DNA of 15,405 nt from assembly GCA_028711825.1 (NCBI GenBank), contig JAQTRM010000001.1, positions 27,351 to 42,755 of the forward strand. Reading direction: 5' to 3'. Under the pieces are notes generated by a model. It was not told the DNA's origin, did no database searches, and saw only the letters and a list, made by a program, of their open reading frames with translations. This DNA is from Candidatus Omnitrophota bacterium. GTDB taxonomy: Bacteria > Omnitrophota > Gorgyraeia > Gygaellales > Profunditerraquicolaceae. Numbering within the stretch: position 1 is the first letter of the stretch; each line of letters begins with the position of its first letter. The position numbers and the translations under genes are program-made. Of the stretch, positions 14,239 through 15,405 are shown piece after piece.

Positions 14239-15405
14239 TAAAGAAAGTTTTTTTAATCGGGAATCCCAATGTCGGCAAGAGTGTGGTTTTTTCCCGTCTC
14301 ACCGGGGTCCAGGTTGTTTCTTCAAATTATCCCGGAACGACAGTGGAAGTCAGCCGGGGATACCTTAAATTGGGCGGGGAAAAGGTTGAGGTGGTGGACC
14401 TGCCGGGGACATACTCCCTGGAGTCTTCTTCGGCTGCCGAAGAGGTGGCGGTTTCTTTGTTGAAGGAGCTTCCCTGCGACCAGTTTGCGGTAATAAATAT
14501 CATTGATTCTACTAATTTAGAGAGAAATCTTCTGCTTACCCTGCAGTTGATCGAAGAAGGGTATCCGGTAGTAGTCTGTATGAATATGTGCGATGACGCG
14601 GGGCATCGCGGGGTGCACCTGGATTTCGCCAAGCTGGAGGAGCTTCTGGGGGTGCCGGTTATTTCAACTTGCGCTTTGACGGGGATGGGGATCAAACTGC
14701 TTACCGAAAGGATCGTGGAGGCAGGAAGCGTTTCGAGAAAGAAGCTTACTCACCAGGAGCGCTGGCTGGAAATTGGACGTATTATTGAACAGGTGCAGCG
14801 CCTGGAGCACCGGCATCATTCTTTCCGGGAGGTGCTGGAGGATGCCTCGGTGCGCCCGTTTACCGGGTTGTTGATGGGGGCGGCAGTAATTTACGCTTCT
14901 TTTAAAATTGTGCGCTTTATCGGGGAGGGGATAATCAGCCGGATTACCGATCCGGTTTTTTTGAATTTTTACCAGCCTTTTCTCGAGCGTTTAAGCGCGC
15001 ATTGGCCGGAGAAAGGTTTCTGGTTCCATCTCTTAATTGGAGACCTTATCGGAGGGAAAATAGATTTTAAACAATCTCTGGGGCTTTTGACCACCGCGCC
15101 TTATATTGAATTCGGGATGGTTCTTCCTTACGTGGTATCTTTTTATTTAATCTTAAGCCTCCTGGAAGATATCGGTTATCTGCCGAGACTGGCGATTCTC
15201 CTGGACAGCATCCTTCATCGTTTAGGCCTGCATGGTTACGCGGTAATCCCCATGCTTTTGGGTTTTGGCTGTAACGTACCGGGGATCATGGCGACCAGGG
15301 TTTTGGAATCCAAAAGGGAGAGGTTTATTGCCGCTACCTTAATTTCTATCGGAGTTCCCTGCGTTCCTTTGCAGGCGATGATTTTCGGGCTGCTGGGTCA
15401 ATACG
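14235..15405 (+). CDS. feoB: FeoB, ferrous iron transporter (3' end missing)
   Basis: A GTP-binding Fe(II) transporter of the inner membrane; 390 codons are visible and the frame is open at the window end. The N-terminal G domain has G1 GNPNVGKS (9-16), G2 Thr36 in YPGTTVE, G3 DLPG (55-58), G4 NMCD (117-120) and G5 STCA (144-147). The helical GDI-like domain follows at about 165-210. Membrane segments begin around 215 and include the gate region LLGFGCNVPGIMATR and the segment SIGVPCVPLQAMIFG. The ATG overlaps the feoA stop as ATGA. A complete FeoB usually has about 600-770 residues, so roughly half is outside the window. There is no sign of a frameshift in the visible part. Confidence 0.95.
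   Translation, partial: MIKKVFLIGNPNVGKSVVFSRLTGVQVVSSNYPGTTVEVSRGYLKLGGEKVEVVDLPGTYSLESSSAAEEVAVSLLKELPCDQFAVINIIDSTNLERNLLLTLQLIEEGYPVVVCMNMCDDAGHRGVHLDFAKLEELLGVPVISTCALTGMGIKLLTERIVEAGSVSRKKLTHQERWLEIGRIIEQVQRLEHRHHSFREVLEDASVRPFTGLLMGAAVIYASFKIVRFIGEGIISRITDPVFLNFYQPFLERLSAHWPEKGFWFHLLIGDLIGGKIDFKQSLGLLTTAPYIEFGMVLPYVVSFYLILSLLEDIGYLPRLAILLDSILHRLGLHGYAVIPMLLGFGCNVPGIMATRVLESKRERFIAATLISIGVPCVPLQAMIFGLLGQY

Overview
The window looks like bacterial chromosome from an anaerobic or microaerophilic lineage of moderate GC. It holds rubrerythrin, a membrane pyrophosphatase, an IscR-like Rrf2 regulator, direct-sulfhydrylation methionine genes and Feo ferrous-iron uptake. This mix, the codon style and a heptanucleotide repeat upstream of one promoter suggest an uncultured Gram-negative lineage such as Omnitrophota. 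That is an impression from memory of similar genomes, not a proof. All credible genes lie on the + strand, packed tightly with short gaps; no gap exceeds 300 bases. There are no tRNA or rRNA genes, insertion sequences or CRISPR arrays.

Layout. (1) 1-3023: the 3' part of a rubrerythrin gene, a secreted protein with four EF-hand loops, a YbiT-like ABC-F ATPase, and a small protein related to T4 endonuclease V. (2) 3103-5406: a K+-dependent membrane pyrophosphatase with a strong promoter, a structured leader that looks like an attenuator, and a clear intrinsic terminator. (3) 5421-9037: six tandem 7-bp repeats, then a promoter whose -10 box lies 7 bases from the start codon of an ECF sigma factor. 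The sigma gene is followed by a soluble zinc-binding (ZAS/ChrR-type) putative anti-sigma protein and a CHAT protease with one membrane segment and a C-terminal TPR array. (4) 9059-13956: an Rrf2-family Fe-S regulator with a long inverted repeat over its own promoter, then metY, cysK, metX, metW and a small tautomerase. (5) 13962-15405: feoA and the first 390 codons of feoB, which runs off the window.

How the genes work together. The sulfur block is a coherent pathway: MetX acetylates homoserine, MetY adds sulfide to give homocysteine, CysK makes cysteine from sulfide, and the Rrf2 protein probably senses Fe-S or cysteine status. Feo brings in Fe(II). The most interesting unit is sigma / ZAS / CHAT-TM-TPR. 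It looks like a proteolysis-gated transcription switch, in which a periplasmic TPR sensor could control a cytosolic caspase-like protease that destroys or alters the anti-sigma. The logic resembles the type III-E Craspase - Csx30 - sigma circuit, but without CRISPR and with the protease held in the membrane. The parts are visible in the sequence; the wiring is inference.
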